Shown piece after piece: positions 19,316 to 28,570 of a DNA stretch of 43,496 bases. This stretch comes from Pseudomonadota bacterium (lineage in GTDB: Bacteria; Pseudomonadota; Alphaproteobacteria; Sphingomonadales; Sphingomonadaceae), in contig JAKPHK010000047.1 in NCBI GenBank assembly GCA_029550345.1, forward strand, positions 1-43,496. The letters run 5' to 3'. The first letter of the stretch is position 1, and each line of letters opens with the position of its first letter. A program made the translations under genes and the position numbers. Under the pieces are notes generated by a model. The model was not told where the DNA came from. It searched no databases and worked only from the letters and a program-made list of their open reading frames with translations.

Positions 19316-22141
19316 ATGGGCAACGAAGCACACGATTTCCTCCCTGAGTCGCTCGACTCTGGCCATCAACCCGGCCCAAGCTGGGGCCGACCGGACTGGC
19401 GCAGCGTCGCCGACGATCTGACCGCCGCGCTTGATCCCACCCAGATGCAGGTTGCGGTCAAAGCCGCTGCGGCCAAGGCCGGTGCCGCACTGGACCCGCG
19501 CGCGATCGAGGAAGCCGCCGGGGATTCGATCCGGGCGATGATGCTGGTGCGGACCTATCGCGTGCGCGGCCATCTGGGCGCCAATCTCGATCCGCTGGGC
19601 CTTTCGCACCAGAACCTGCCGGCCGATCTTGATCCGGCCTACCATGGCTTCACCGGTGCTGCGCTGGATCGCAAGGTTTACCTTGGCGGAACGCTGGGCC
19701 TTGAATGGGCCACGGTGCGCGAGCTGGTCGATGTGCTGAAGCGCAACTACTGCGGCAAGGTCGGCTATGAATACATGCACATCGCCGATGTGGAGGAACG
19801 CCGCTTCATTCAGGACCGGATCGAGGGCGGCGACAAGTCGATCGACTTCACGCCCGAGGGCAAGAAGGCGATCCTGCAAGCCGTGATCCGCGGCGAGCAG
19901 TATGAGAAGTTCCTCGGCAAGAAGTACGTCGGGACCAAGCGTTTCGGGCTTGATGGCGGGGAATCGATGATCCCGGCGCTTGAGGCCGTGATCAAGTATG
20001 GCGGCCAGCGCGGTGTGCGCGAAATCGTTTACGGCATGGCCCACCGCGGCCGCCTCAACGTCCTCGCCAACGTGCTTGCCAAGCCTTACCGCGTGATCTT
20101 TCACGAATTTTCCGGCGGCACCGCCAATCCGGAGGATGTCGGCGGGTCGGGTGACGTCAAATATCACCTCGGCACCAGCGCCGACCGTGAATTTGACGGG
20201 ATCAAGGTCCACATGAGCCTGGTCCCCAACCCCAGCCACCTCGAAACGGTCGATCCGATCGTGCTGGGCAAGACCCGCGCCAACCAGGCCGTCCGTGACG
20301 ACATCGGCCCCGGCAAGCACAAGCAGGTCCTGCCGGTGCTGATCCACGGCGACGCCGCCTTTGCCGGTCAGGGCATCGTCTGGGAATGCTTCGGCTTTTC
20401 CGGGGTGCGCGGCTACAACACCGGCGGCTGCATCCACTTCGTGATCAACAACCAGATCGGCTTTACCACCAGCCCGCAGTTCAGCCGTGGTTCGCCCTAC
20501 CCGTCAGACGTGGCCAAGGGCGTCCAGGCTCCGATCCTGCACGTCAACGGCGATGATCCCGAAGCGGTGACTTTCGCCTGCAAGCTGGCGATCGACTATC
20601 GCCAGACCTTCGGGCGCGACATCGTGGTCGATATGTGGTGCTATCGCCGCTTCGGCCACAACGAAGGCGATGAGCCGGGCTTTACCCAGCCGCTGATGTA
20701 CCAGAAGATCCGCCAGCACCCCGGCGTTTCGCGGCTTTATGCCGACCGGCTGGTGCAGGACGGTGTGATCGACAAGGACTGGGCCGGCGAAGCGGAAATG
20801 CGCTTCGTCCAGGTGCTTGAGCAGGAATTCGACGCCGCCAAGAGCTACAAGTCCAACCATGCCGACTGGTTCGCCGGGCGCTGGACCGGGCTGCACGCCC
20901 CCGCCGATCCCGAAACCGCCCGCCGCAACATCCCGACCGGGATCGAACAGAAGCTGTTCGATAGTCTGGGCCGGACGCTGACCACGGTTCCGGATTCGAT
21001 CCAGATCCACAAGACCCTGACCCGCGTGCTTGATGCCAAGCGTGAGATGTTCGCCACCGGCACCGGGTTCGATTGGGCCACGGGTGAGGCGCTGGCCTAT
21101 GGCAGCCTGGTTTCCGAAGGATACAACGTGCGCCTGTCCGGCCAGGATTCGGGGCGCGGCACCTTCAGCCAGCGTCACTCGGTCTGGGTCGATCAGACCG
21201 ACGAACACAAATATATCCCGCTCACCACCGTGCCCCACGGCAAGTTCGAGGTGCATGACAGCCCGCTGAGCGAATACGGCGTGCTGGGCTTCGAATACGG
21301 CTATGCCAGCGCTGATCCCAAGACCCTTGTGCTGTGGGAAGCGCAGTTCGGCGATTTCGCCAATGGCGCGCAGATCGTGATCGACCAGTATATTGCCGCA
21401 TCCGAAGCCAAGTGGCTGCGCGCCAACGGCCTGGTGCTGCTGCTGCCGCATGGCTACGAAGGCCAGGGGCCGGAACACTCCTCGGCCCGGATGGAGCGCT
21501 ACCTCCAGCTCTGCGCGCAGGACAATATGCAGGTCTGCAACATCACCACGCCGGCCAACTATTTTCACGTGCTGCGCCGCCAGATGCACCGGCCGTTCCG
21601 CAAACCGCTGATCATCATGACCCCCAAATCGCTGCTGCGCCATCCGCTGGCCAAGAGCGAGGCGAGTGACTTCATTGGTGAAGGCCACTTCATGCGGATC
21701 CTGTCCGACCGCACCCCTGCGGCCGACAAGGACACCCGCCGGGTCGTGCTGTGTTCGGGCAAGGTCGCCTATGACCTGATGGAAGCCCGCGACGCCGCCG
21801 GGCTGACCGATACCCAGATCATCCGGCTTGAGCAGCTCTACCCCTTCCCGGGTGAGCCGCTGGCGTTGCGATTCTCGCGGATGCCGAACCTGGAAGATGT
21901 GGTGTGGTGCCAGGAAGAACCGCGCAACAACGGTTCGTGGTTCTTCGTCGAAAGCCTGATCGAAGAGGCGCTGATCGCAGCGAAGCGCAAGGTCACCCGT
22001 CCGCGCTATGCTGGCCGCGTCGCCAGTGCATCGCCCGCCACGGGCCTCGCCAGCCGTCACGTCAGCGAACAGGGCGCCCTGATCAGCCACGCGCTCGGCA
22101 CCTCCGTCCGCACCGAAATCCGTCGCCGCAAGAAGGCTTGA
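19316..22141 (+). CDS. sucA: 2-oxoglutarate dehydrogenase E1 component
   Basis: The 941-residue thiamine diphosphate enzyme decarboxylates 2-oxoglutarate and passes the succinyl group to the E2 lipoyl domain. Recognisable parts are the N-terminal E2-binding segment, MAHRGRLNVL (active-site His), the ThDP motif region GDAAFAGQG ... NNQIGFTT, HNEGDEP, and the C-terminal pyrimidine-binding part (GTFSQRHSVW; EAQFGDFANGAQ). Length fits the family. The ATG at 19316 follows an AGGA; an earlier in-frame start lies in the intergenic hairpin. sucB follows 12 bases later, and lpd follows after a small gene, so E1, E2 and E3 are encoded together. Confidence 0.98.
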   Translation: MGNEAHDFLPESLDSGHQPGPSWGRPDWRSVADDLTAALDPTQMQVAVKAAAAKAGAALDPRAIEEAAGDSIRAMMLVRTYRVRGHLGANLDPLGLSHQNLPADLDPAYHGFTGAALDRKVYLGGTLGLEWATVRELVDVLKRNYCGKVGYEYMHIADVEERRFIQDRIEGGDKSIDFTPEGKKAILQAVIRGEQYEKFLGKKYVGTKRFGLDGGESMIPALEAVIKYGGQRGVREIVYGMAHRGRLNVLANVLAKPYRVIFHEFSGGTANPEDVGGSGDVKYHLGTSADREFDGIKVHMSLVPNPSHLETVDPIVLGKTRANQAVRDDIGPGKHKQVLPVLIHGDAAFAGQGIVWECFGFSGVRGYNTGGCIHFVINNQIGFTTSPQFSRGSPYPSDVAKGVQAPILHVNGDDPEAVTFACKLAIDYRQTFGRDIVVDMWCYRRFGHNEGDEPGFTQPLMYQKIRQHPGVSRLYADRLVQDGVIDKDWAGEAEMRFVQVLEQEFDAAKSYKSNHADWFAGRWTGLHAPADPETARRNIPTGIEQKLFDSLGRTLTTVPDSIQIHKTLTRVLDAKREMFATGTGFDWATGEALAYGSLVSEGYNVRLSGQDSGRGTFSQRHSVWVDQTDEHKYIPLTTVPHGKFEVHDSPLSEYGVLGFEYGYASADPKTLVLWEAQFGDFANGAQIVIDQYIAASEAKWLRANGLVLLLPHGYEGQGPEHSSARMERYLQLCAQDNMQVCNITTPANYFHVLRRQMHRPFRKPLIIMTPKSLLRHPLAKSEASDFIGEGHFMRILSDRTPAADKDTRRVVLCSGKVAYDLMEARDAAGLTDTQIIRLEQLYPFPGEPLALRFSRMPNLEDVVWCQEEPRNNGSWFFVESLIEEALIAAKRKVTRPRYAGRVASASPATGLASRHVSEQGALISHALGTSVRTEIRRRKKA

Positions 22142-22153
22142 GGAAACACGCAG

Positions 22154-23380
22154 ATGTCCACCGAAGTCAAAGTGCCCACTCTGGGCGAATCCGTTGCCGA
22201 AGCCACCATCGGCGAATGGCTCAAGAAGCCGGGCGAAGCCGTTGCACTGGACGAACCGATCGCCAGCCTTGAAACCGACAAGGTTGCGGTCGAGGTTCCC
22301 AGCCCGGTTGCCGGCGTGATGGGGCAGTATCAGGCGCAGGTCGGCGATAACGTTGCCGTCGGCGCGGTAATCGCCACGATCGAAGCCGGTTCGGGTGCCG
22401 CCGCGCCTGCGCCTGCCGCAGCCGCTCCGGCCCCGGCCCCGGCTCCGGCTCCGGCCGCCGCTGCCGCTGCTCCGGCCGGCGATGATGCCGCCGCGCTCTC
22501 GCCCGCCGTGCGCCGCGCGGTGCTGGAACACGGGATCGACCCGGCCAGCGTCAAGGGCACCGGCAAGGACGGGCGGATTACCAAGGAAGACGTGCTGGCC
22601 GCCGCCGCCGCCAAGAGCGCGGCTCCGGCCCCGGCTGCTGCCGCTGCCGCGCCTGCCGCCGCTCCGGCCACCGCGGGTGATCGCGGCGAGGAACGGGTCA
22701 AGATGACCCGCCTGCGCCAGACCGTCGCCAAGCGGCTGAAGAGCGCGCAGGAAACCGCCGCCCTCCTCACCACCTTCAACGATTGCGACATGAGCGCGGT
22801 TATGGACGCCCGCAATCGCTACAAGGACGTGTTCGAAAAGAAGCACGGCGTGAAGCTCGGCTTCATGTCGTTCTTCGCCAAGGCCGCCTGCCTGGCGCTG
22901 AAGGACATTCCCGGCGTCAACGCCCAGATCCAGGGCGATGAAATCGTCTATTTCCCCTACGTCGATCTGTCGGTCGCGGTTTCGGCCCCCAACGGGCTGG
23001 TCGTGCCGGTGGTTCGCAATGTCGATCAGATGGGCTTTGCCGACATCGAAAAGGCGATCGGCGATCTGGGCAAGCGGGCCAAGGACGGCACCCTGACCAT
23101 GGCCGATATGCAGGGCGGCACTTTCACCATTTCCAACGGCGGGATCTTCGGCGGGCTGATGTCCACCCCGATCATCAATCCGCCGCAGTCGGCCGTGCTC
23201 GGCCTGCACAGGATCGAGGACCGCCCGGTCGTGCGCGACGGGCAGATCGTGATCCGCCCGATGATGTACCTGGCGCTGTCCTATGACCACCGCCTGATCG
23301 ACGGACGCGAGGCGGTGACCGCGCTGAAGACGATCAAGGAAGCGATCGAAGATCCGACCCGGCTGCTGATCGATCTGTAA
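22154..23380 (+). CDS. sucB: dihydrolipoyl succinyltransferase (E2 of 2-oxoglutarate dehydrogenase)
   Basis: The 408-residue core protein has one lipoyl domain (residues 1-77, lipoylated K43 in ETDKVAVEV), an Ala/Pro linker (about 80-112) encoded by repetitive GC-rich DNA, a peripheral subunit-binding domain (about 114-150, [15 protein letters not shown]), a second Ala/Pro linker, and the catalytic acyltransferase domain with H379 and D383 (DHRLIDG). It transfers succinyl groups to CoA. ATG at 22154 follows AGGAAAC. It lies 12 bases after sucA and 4 bases before the cyclotransferase-like gene. Confidence 0.98.
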   Translation: MSTEVKVPTLGESVAEATIGEWLKKPGEAVALDEPIASLETDKVAVEVPSPVAGVMGQYQAQVGDNVAVGAVIATIEAGSGAAAPAPAAAAPAPAPAPAPAAAAAAPAGDDAAALSPAVRRAVLEHGIDPASVKGTGKDGRITKEDVLAAAAAKSAAPAPAAAAAAPAAAPATAGDRGEERVKMTRLRQTVAKRLKSAQETAALLTTFNDCDMSAVMDARNRYKDVFEKKHGVKLGFMSFFAKAACLALKDIPGVNAQIQGDEIVYFPYVDLSVAVSAPNGLVVPVVRNVDQMGFADIEKAIGDLGKRAKDGTLTMADMQGGTFTISNGGIFGGLMSTPIINPPQSAVLGLHRIEDRPVVRDGQIVIRPMMYLALSYDHRLIDGREAVTALKTIKEAIEDPTRLLIDL

Positions 23381-23384
23381 GGCA

Positions 23385-23747
23385 ATGGTGGGCGCGGCGG
23401 ACCAGGCGCTGTTTTCCTATGGGACCTTGCAGGACCCGGCGGTGCAGCGCGAACAGTTCGGGCGGACCCTGGCCGGCGAAGCAGACCGGCTTGAGGGCTG
23501 GCGGGTTGGTCTGGTCCGGATCAGCGACCCCGAAGTGGTCCGGCAAAGCAGCCTGACCCACCACAAGGCAATCGTCGCCGATCCGCAGGCACCGGATCTG
23601 GATGGAATGGTATTGATGATAACCGCAGCAGAACTGGCCGCAGCGGACGAATATGAGGCGGGCGAATACGAACGCCGGATGGTGACCCTGCAATCGGGCC
23701 GCGATGCCTGGGTCTATGTTGCAGCGCCCGGACTGGCGATGGAGTGA
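23385..23747 (+). CDS. gamma-glutamylcyclotransferase-like (AIG2/GGCT) protein
   Basis: The 120-residue protein begins with the family's FSYGTLQDP motif (residues 10-18), where the YGTL loop binds substrate, and has the matching acid E91 in DEYEAGEYERR. Such enzymes release 5-oxoproline from gamma-glutamyl compounds; substrates vary widely and this one is unassigned. The gene is wedged between sucB and lpd with gaps of 4 and 5 bases, so it must be co-expressed with the 2-oxoglutarate dehydrogenase complex. Length is typical for the bacterial family. Confidence 0.85.
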   Translation: MVGAADQALFSYGTLQDPAVQREQFGRTLAGEADRLEGWRVGLVRISDPEVVRQSSLTHHKAIVADPQAPDLDGMVLMITAAELAAADEYEAGEYERRMVTLQSGRDAWVYVAAPGLAME

Positions 23748-23752
23748 GAGCA

Positions 23753-25153
23753 ATGGCTGAATACGACTATGATGTGATCTTCATCGGTGCCGGTCCCGGC
23801 GGCTATGTCGGCGCGATCCGCGCGGCGCAGCTGGGGCTGAAGACGGCCTGTGTGGAAAGCCGCGAGACGCTGGGCGGGACTTGCCTCAACGTCGGCTGCA
23901 TCCCTTCGAAGGCGCTGCTGCACGGCTCGGAGAAGTATGAGGAAGCCGCCAACGGCACCCTCGCCCGCTATGGCGTAAAGCTGGGCAAGGTCGATCTCGA
24001 CCTGTCCGCGTTGCAGGCTGACAAGGCCGATGCGGTCAAGGGCCTGACCGGCGGGATCGAATACCTGTTCAAGAAGAACAAGGTCGATTGGCTGAAAGGC
24101 ACCGGCAGCTTCAAGGATGCCCATACCGTCACCGTCGCAGGCAAGGATTACACCGCGAAGGAAGTGGTGATTGCCACCGGATCGAGTGTGACACCGCTGC
24201 CGGGGGTGGATGTCGATAACGACAAGGGCGTGATCGTCGATTCCACCGGCGCGCTGGCGCTGGCCAAGGTTCCTGCGCATCTGGTGGTGATCGGCGGCGG
24301 GGTGATCGGGCTGGAGCTTGGCTCGGTCTGGAGGCGGCTTGGCGCCAAGGTCACCGTGGTTGAATTCCTCGATCAATTGCTGCCGGGAATGGACGGCGAC
24401 ATCCGCAAGGAAGCCGCCAAGATCTTCAAGAAGCAGGGCATGGAGCTGAAGCTGGGCACCAAGGTGACCGGCGCCAGCGTCAAGGGCAAGAAGGCCACCC
24501 TCACCCTTGAACCCGCCGCAGGCGGCGCCAGCGAAACGCTGGAGGCGGACTGCGTGCTGGTCGCGATCGGTCGGCGCCCGAACGTGGCGGGGCTCAACAT
24601 CGAAGGCATCGGGCTGGCGCTCAACGCCCGCGGCCAGATCGATACCGGCCACGATTTCAAGACCGCAATCGACGGTGTGCGGGCAATCGGCGACGTAATC
24701 CCCGGTCCGATGCTGGCCCACAAGGCCGAAGACGAAGGCATCGCCGTGGCCGAATACATCGCCACCGGAATCGGCATCGTCAATCACGCGGTGATCCCGG
24801 GCGTGGTCTATACCATGCCCGAATTCGCCGGGGTCGGCCTGACCGAGGAAGCCGCCAAGGAACAGGGCGAGATCAAGGTCGGCAAGTTCCCGATGATGGC
24901 CAACAGCCGCGCCAAGACCAACCACGAACCCGATGGCTTTGTGAAGGTGATCGCCGATGCCAAGACCGACAAGGTGCTGGGCGTGTGGTGCATCGCCTCG
25001 GTCGCCGGCACGATGATCGCCCAAGCTGCCCAGGCAATGGAATTCGGCGCAACCAGCGAAGACATCGCCTACACCTGCCACGCCCACCCGACCCATTCGG
25101 AAGCGGTGAAGGAAGCGGCGATGGCGGTGACCGGCAAGCCGATCCATATCTGA
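23753..25153 (+). CDS. lpdA: dihydrolipoyl dehydrogenase (E3)
   Basis: This 466-residue flavoprotein re-oxidises dihydrolipoamide on E2 and makes NADH. It has the FAD motif GAGPGG (12-17), the redox disulfide C44-LNVG-C49, the NAD motif GGGVIGLELG, a second FAD segment (AIGDVIPGPMLAHKAEDEG) and the catalytic pair H445/E450 at the C-terminus. The ATG at 23753 is better than one three codons upstream because GGAG is well spaced before it. It closes the E1-E2-E3 set; the same E3 may also serve pyruvate dehydrogenase. Confidence 0.98.
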   Translation: MAEYDYDVIFIGAGPGGYVGAIRAAQLGLKTACVESRETLGGTCLNVGCIPSKALLHGSEKYEEAANGTLARYGVKLGKVDLDLSALQADKADAVKGLTGGIEYLFKKNKVDWLKGTGSFKDAHTVTVAGKDYTAKEVVIATGSSVTPLPGVDVDNDKGVIVDSTGALALAKVPAHLVVIGGGVIGLELGSVWRRLGAKVTVVEFLDQLLPGMDGDIRKEAAKIFKKQGMELKLGTKVTGASVKGKKATLTLEPAAGGASETLEADCVLVAIGRRPNVAGLNIEGIGLALNARGQIDTGHDFKTAIDGVRAIGDVIPGPMLAHKAEDEGIAVAEYIATGIGIVNHAVIPGVVYTMPEFAGVGLTEEAAKEQGEIKVGKFPMMANSRAKTNHEPDGFVKVIADAKTDKVLGVWCIASVAGTMIAQAAQAMEFGATSEDIAYTCHAHPTHSEAVKEAAMAVTGKPIHI

Positions 25154-25157
25154 GCCT

Positions 25158-25655
25158 GTGCAACTGTCCGTCCTGACCCTGAGAGAGCTGCTGCAGCTTC
25201 ACTCGGGCGTCAGTGCGCAGCTGCGCGATCGGGGATACTGCCGGACCGGTAACAACCCCGGCGGCGACATCGCCGAGCACCTCTTCAGCCAGACCTTTAA
25301 CTGGCAACTGGCGGCGAATTCGAACGCCGGGTTCGATGCCGCCTGCCCGGATCGCGGGCGGGTGCAGATCAAGAGCCGCCGCCTCAACCGACCCAATGCC
25401 TCGCGCCAGGCAGGCGATATCCGCGATCTGGCGCTGCACAAGTTTGATTGGCTGGCCGGGGTGGTGTTCGACAGCGATTGGGAAATTGTGTTGGGTGTGC
25501 TCGTGCCGTTCGAGCTTGTTGCGGCCAATTCGACCTATATCAAGCACACCAACAGCAGCAGATTCTACTTGCGCGACAGCCTGATCGGGATGGAGGGTGT
25601 CGAAGACGTAACCGGCAAGCTGAAGGCGTCGTGGAACACGATGGGAGCGATTTGA
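25158..25655 (+). CDS. PD-(D/E)XK nuclease-fold-like protein (DUF6998-like)
   Basis: The 165-residue protein begins at a GTG 4 bases after lpd. Its core GGDIAEHLFSQTF ... GFDAAC ... RVQIKSRRL gives E40, D60 and Q70-I-K72, the spacing and order of a PD-(D/E)XK active site with Gln in place of the acid, a known variant. Small proteins of this pattern (possibly the DUF6998 family, from memory) are scattered through bacteria, some fused to other domains. No DNA-binding domain, methylase or toxin partner is next to it. Whether it cuts DNA is unknown. The ribosome binding site is weak, so it may rely on coupling to lpd. Confidence 0.6.
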   Translation: MQLSVLTLRELLQLHSGVSAQLRDRGYCRTGNNPGGDIAEHLFSQTFNWQLAANSNAGFDAACPDRGRVQIKSRRLNRPNASRQAGDIRDLALHKFDWLAGVVFDSDWEIVLGVLVPFELVAANSTYIKHTNSSRFYLRDSLIGMEGVEDVTGKLKASWNTMGAI

Positions 25656-25659
25656 AGCC

Positions 25660-26337
25660 ATGGCCCGCCGTACCCTCATGCAGCGCTTCGTCCGCTGGCA
25701 CATCTGGCTTGGCTGGTTGGTGGCACTGCCGCTGATCCTGTGGACCGCCAGCGGGCTGTTCATGACCCTGCGGCCGATCGATGAAGTGCGCGGCGCACAT
25801 CTGCGGGCGGAAGGCCAGCCGATCGACGCATCGCGCGCAGTGCTGCCCGCCCTGCCGCTGCCGGTTGAGCGGCTGGAGCTGATCGACAGCGGCGGACGGT
25901 CGGTCTGGGTCGCAGCGCTGCCCGGCGGGCAGGTGCAGCGCTATCTTGCTGAAAGCGGACAACCGCTCGGTCCGGTCGGGATCGACGAGGCGCGGATCCT
26001 GGCCGAACGGGCCTTTGCCGGAGACGCGCATCTCAAGGCAATCCGCCGTTTCGCAGCAGACCGCGCGCCGCTCGATCTGCGCAAGGCGCGGCCATCGTGG
26101 CAGGGCGAATTCGATGACGGGACGCACCTTTATATCGATGCCGAAAGCGGAGAGGTGCTGGCGCTGCGCACCAGGTTCTGGCGGACCTTTGATTTCATGT
26201 GGGGGCTGCACATCATGGACCCCGTCGGGCGTGAAAATTCCAGCCATGTCCTGCTCTGGCTGTTTTCCGCCGGGGCGCTGGTAACCAGCCTGTTCGGCAC
26301 GGTGCTGTTGTTTAGGCGGCGAAAGGCGGCGCGATGA
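25660..26337 (+). CDS. PepSY-domain membrane protein
   Basis: The 225-residue protein has an N-terminal helix (residues about 11-34, HIWLGWLVALPLILWTASG), a periplasmic region with a PepSY-like part (DDGTHLYIDAESGEVLALRT), the conserved FDFMWGLHIMDP, and a second helix (about 199-218), matching the PepSY-associated TM family. Relatives include flavin/iron reductase-like membrane proteins, but this short form lacks the extra helices and heme ligand set. The TGA overlaps the ATG of the next gene (ATGA). Probably an envelope protein; function unproven. Confidence 0.75.
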   Translation: MARRTLMQRFVRWHIWLGWLVALPLILWTASGLFMTLRPIDEVRGAHLRAEGQPIDASRAVLPALPLPVERLELIDSGGRSVWVAALPGGQVQRYLAESGQPLGPVGIDEARILAERAFAGDAHLKAIRRFAADRAPLDLRKARPSWQGEFDDGTHLYIDAESGEVLALRTRFWRTFDFMWGLHIMDPVGRENSSHVLLWLFSAGALVTSLFGTVLLFRRRKAAR

Positions 26338-26960
26338 ACCCGGCAGACATTCCGCAAATCCCCGCCGCGCTGGACCTGGCGGGCATCGCCGTTTTCGCGC
26401 TGACCGGCGCGCTGCTTGCCGCGCAGCTGCGGCAGACGTTCGTGACCATGGCCTTCTTCGCGTTGGTCACCGGGGTCGGCGGCGGCACAGTGCGCGATCT
26501 GCTGATCGGCGCGCCGGTGTTCTGGGTGCGCGATCCCTTGGTTGCCCCGGTCTGCCTGGGGGTGGCGCTGATCGCGTGGTTCACCCCGCACCGCTGGTGG
26601 GAAGGCAAATTGCTCGACTATGCCGATGCTCTGGGCCTTGCCGCCTATGCCGTGCTGGGTACCGCCAAGGCTCTGGCCTGGGGGGTCGCGCCGGTCCCGG
26701 CGATGGTCATGGGCGTGATCACCGGCTGTGTCGGCGGGATCATCCGTGATGTCCTGGCCGGGCGCCCCTCGATCCTGATGCGGCCCGAACTCTACGTTAC
26801 CGCCGCAGCCCTCACCGCCGCGCTCTGCGCGGTCGGCTCGGCGCTGGGCTTCGCGCGTGAACTGGTCTGGCCGCTGGCGGCGCTGGCCGGCTTTGCCCTG
26901 CGCGCCTCGGCGATCGCCTGGGGTCTGGCTCTGCCCGCCTATCGCAGCAAGGATGGCTAA
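26334..26960 (+). CDS. TRIC-type cation channel family protein (UPF0126/YicG-like)
   Basis: The 208-residue membrane protein has seven hydrophobic segments built as an inverted repeat. Each half carries the family's signature: GGGTVRD (residues 49-55) and GGIIRD (134-139). Prokaryotic TRIC homologues form trimeric channels for monovalent cations in the inner membrane. Start coupled to the PepSY gene by ATGA. It is followed by 59 bases before the next gene. Confidence 0.88.
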   Translation: MNPADIPQIPAALDLAGIAVFALTGALLAAQLRQTFVTMAFFALVTGVGGGTVRDLLIGAPVFWVRDPLVAPVCLGVALIAWFTPHRWWEGKLLDYADALGLAAYAVLGTAKALAWGVAPVPAMVMGVITGCVGGIIRDVLAGRPSILMRPELYVTAAALTAALCAVGSALGFARELVWPLAALAGFALRASAIAWGLALPAYRSKDG

Positions 26961-27019
26961 ATCCTGTTGCGCGGCTGCCCGGCTTCGCTAGGCTCGGTTG
27001 CAAGGGAGGACTGATTGCC

Positions 27020-28570
27020 ATGAACGGTGCCGAAGCATTCATCGAAACGCTCTATGCCTGCGGGGTCGAAGTCTGCTTCGCCAATCCCGGCACGTCTGAG
27101 ATGCAGCTGGTTGCGGCGGTCGATCGCCAGCACGGGATGCGCGCGATCCTGGGCCTGTTCGAAGGCGTGGTGACCGGGGCGGCCGATGGCTATGGCCGCA
27201 TGGCGGAAAAACCCGCGGTGACCCTGCTCCACCTGGGGCCGGGTCTGGGCAATGGCCTGGCCAACCTCCACAACGCCAGGAAGGCCGCAACGCCGATCAT
27301 CAACATGGTCGGCGATCACGCGACCTATCACCTGCACTACGACGCCCCGCTCACCTCCGATGCGGTAGGGGTCGCCCGGCCAATGTCGGACTGGGTGCGG
27401 GTATCGAAATCGAACCGCGATCTGGCCCAGACCGGGGCTGAGGCCTTTGGCGTGGCAATGGGCGGTTATCCCGGCAGGATCGCCACGGTGATCGTTCCCG
27501 CCGATCATGCCTGGAGCGAAGGATCGGCATCGGTCGCCCCGCCGGTAATTGCCCCCGCTCCGCAAAGCCCCGCTGCCGCGATCGCCGCCGCGGCTGAGGC
27601 GCTGAAATCCGCTGAAGGCCCCAAATGCCTGTTCCTGGGCGGACGCGCGCTGCGCGAGGATGCGCTGGTTCAGGCCGGTCGGATCGCCTCCGCCACCGGC
27701 TGCCGCCTGATCGCCGAAACATTTGCCGCCCGCCATCAGCGAGGCGCGGGCCGGGTGGCGGTGGAAAAGCTGCCCTATTTCGGCGAGCAGGCAGAGGCGT
27801 TTCTGGCCGAGTTCAAGACCCTGGTTTTCTGCGGCGCCGAACCGCCGGTTTCGTTCTTCGCCTATCCCGGCAAACCCAGCTGGCTTTCCCCCGAAGGCGC
27901 CGAACTGGTCCGGCTTGCTTCGCTGCGCGAAGATGCACTGGCGGCGCTGACCGCGCTGGCCGATGCGCTCGACGCACCTGCCGAACCCGCGCTGATCCAG
28001 GCGCCGACCACCTTTCCGGCCGAACCGGGCAAACTCAACAGCGCCAACCTTGGCGCGATCCTGGCAGAGCTGCTGCCCGAAGACGCGATCGTATCCGATG
28101 AAGGCGCAACCCAGGGCGGCGCATCGATGCTGATGTGCGCGGGGGCCAAAAGGCATGACTGGCTGCAACTGACCGGCGGATCGATCGGCCAGGGCCTGCC
28201 GCTGGCGGTGGGCGCGGCGGTCGCCTGTCCGGACCGCAAGGTGATCGCGTTGCACGGCGATGGCGGGGCAATGTACACCAACCAGGCCCTGTGGACGATG
28301 GCGCGCGAGAATCTCGATGTCACCACGATCATCCTCAACAACGGGTCTTACGCGATCCTCAACATCGAACTGATGCGGGTGGGGGTGCAGAACCCCGGCC
28401 CCAAGGCGCTGTCGATGCTCGACCTCAAGAACCCGGCGATCAACTGGTCGCAGCTTTCCGAGGGCATGGGCGTGCCCGCAGTCCGCGTCGATACGGCTGA
28501 GGGTTTCCGTGATGCGCTGACCGATGCGCTGGCGCACAAGGGGCCGCGCCTGATCGAAGCGCTGCTGTGA
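27020..28570 (+). CDS. thiamine diphosphate-dependent enzyme, benzoylformate decarboxylase/acetolactate synthase-like
   Basis: The 516-residue protein has the three-domain ThDP enzyme layout. The activating glutamate is E48 (LFEGVVTGAADGY); the C-terminal ThDP/Mg motif is GDGGAMYTN...ILNN. Databases usually label close relatives 'acetolactate synthase large subunit', but no regulatory subunit gene is near. His71 in LLHLGPGLGN falls where benzoylformate decarboxylase has its catalytic His70, by my eye alignment, which favours a 2-keto acid decarboxylase. The gene overlaps a flavin 2-hydroxyacid dehydrogenase gene as GTGA, an arrangement like the mandelate pair MdlC/MdlB. The substrate is not known. 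Start ATG 27020 follows AGGGAGGA. Confidence 0.8.
   Translation: MNGAEAFIETLYACGVEVCFANPGTSEMQLVAAVDRQHGMRAILGLFEGVVTGAADGYGRMAEKPAVTLLHLGPGLGNGLANLHNARKAATPIINMVGDHATYHLHYDAPLTSDAVGVARPMSDWVRVSKSNRDLAQTGAEAFGVAMGGYPGRIATVIVPADHAWSEGSASVAPPVIAPAPQSPAAAIAAAAEALKSAEGPKCLFLGGRALREDALVQAGRIASATGCRLIAETFAARHQRGAGRVAVEKLPYFGEQAEAFLAEFKTLVFCGAEPPVSFFAYPGKPSWLSPEGAELVRLASLREDALAALTALADALDAPAEPALIQAPTTFPAEPGKLNSANLGAILAELLPEDAIVSDEGATQGGASMLMCAGAKRHDWLQLTGGSIGQGLPLAVGAAVACPDRKVIALHGDGGAMYTNQALWTMARENLDVTTIILNNGSYAILNIELMRVGVQNPGPKALSMLDLKNPAINWSQLSEGMGVPAVRVDTAEGFRDALTDALAHKGPRLIEALL

Noticed and set aside
22395..22700. GC-rich repetitive stretch that could be taken for a minisatellite
   Set aside because: It encodes the Ala/Pro linkers normal for E2 proteins; the repetition is explained by the protein.
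18263..23290. Two very long antisense frames (724 and 928 codons) opposite sucD, sucA and sucB
   Set aside because: Mirror images of GC-rich enzyme genes with clear catalytic motifs on the plus strand; the repetitive Gly/Arg segment mirrors the Ala/Pro linkers of SucB.
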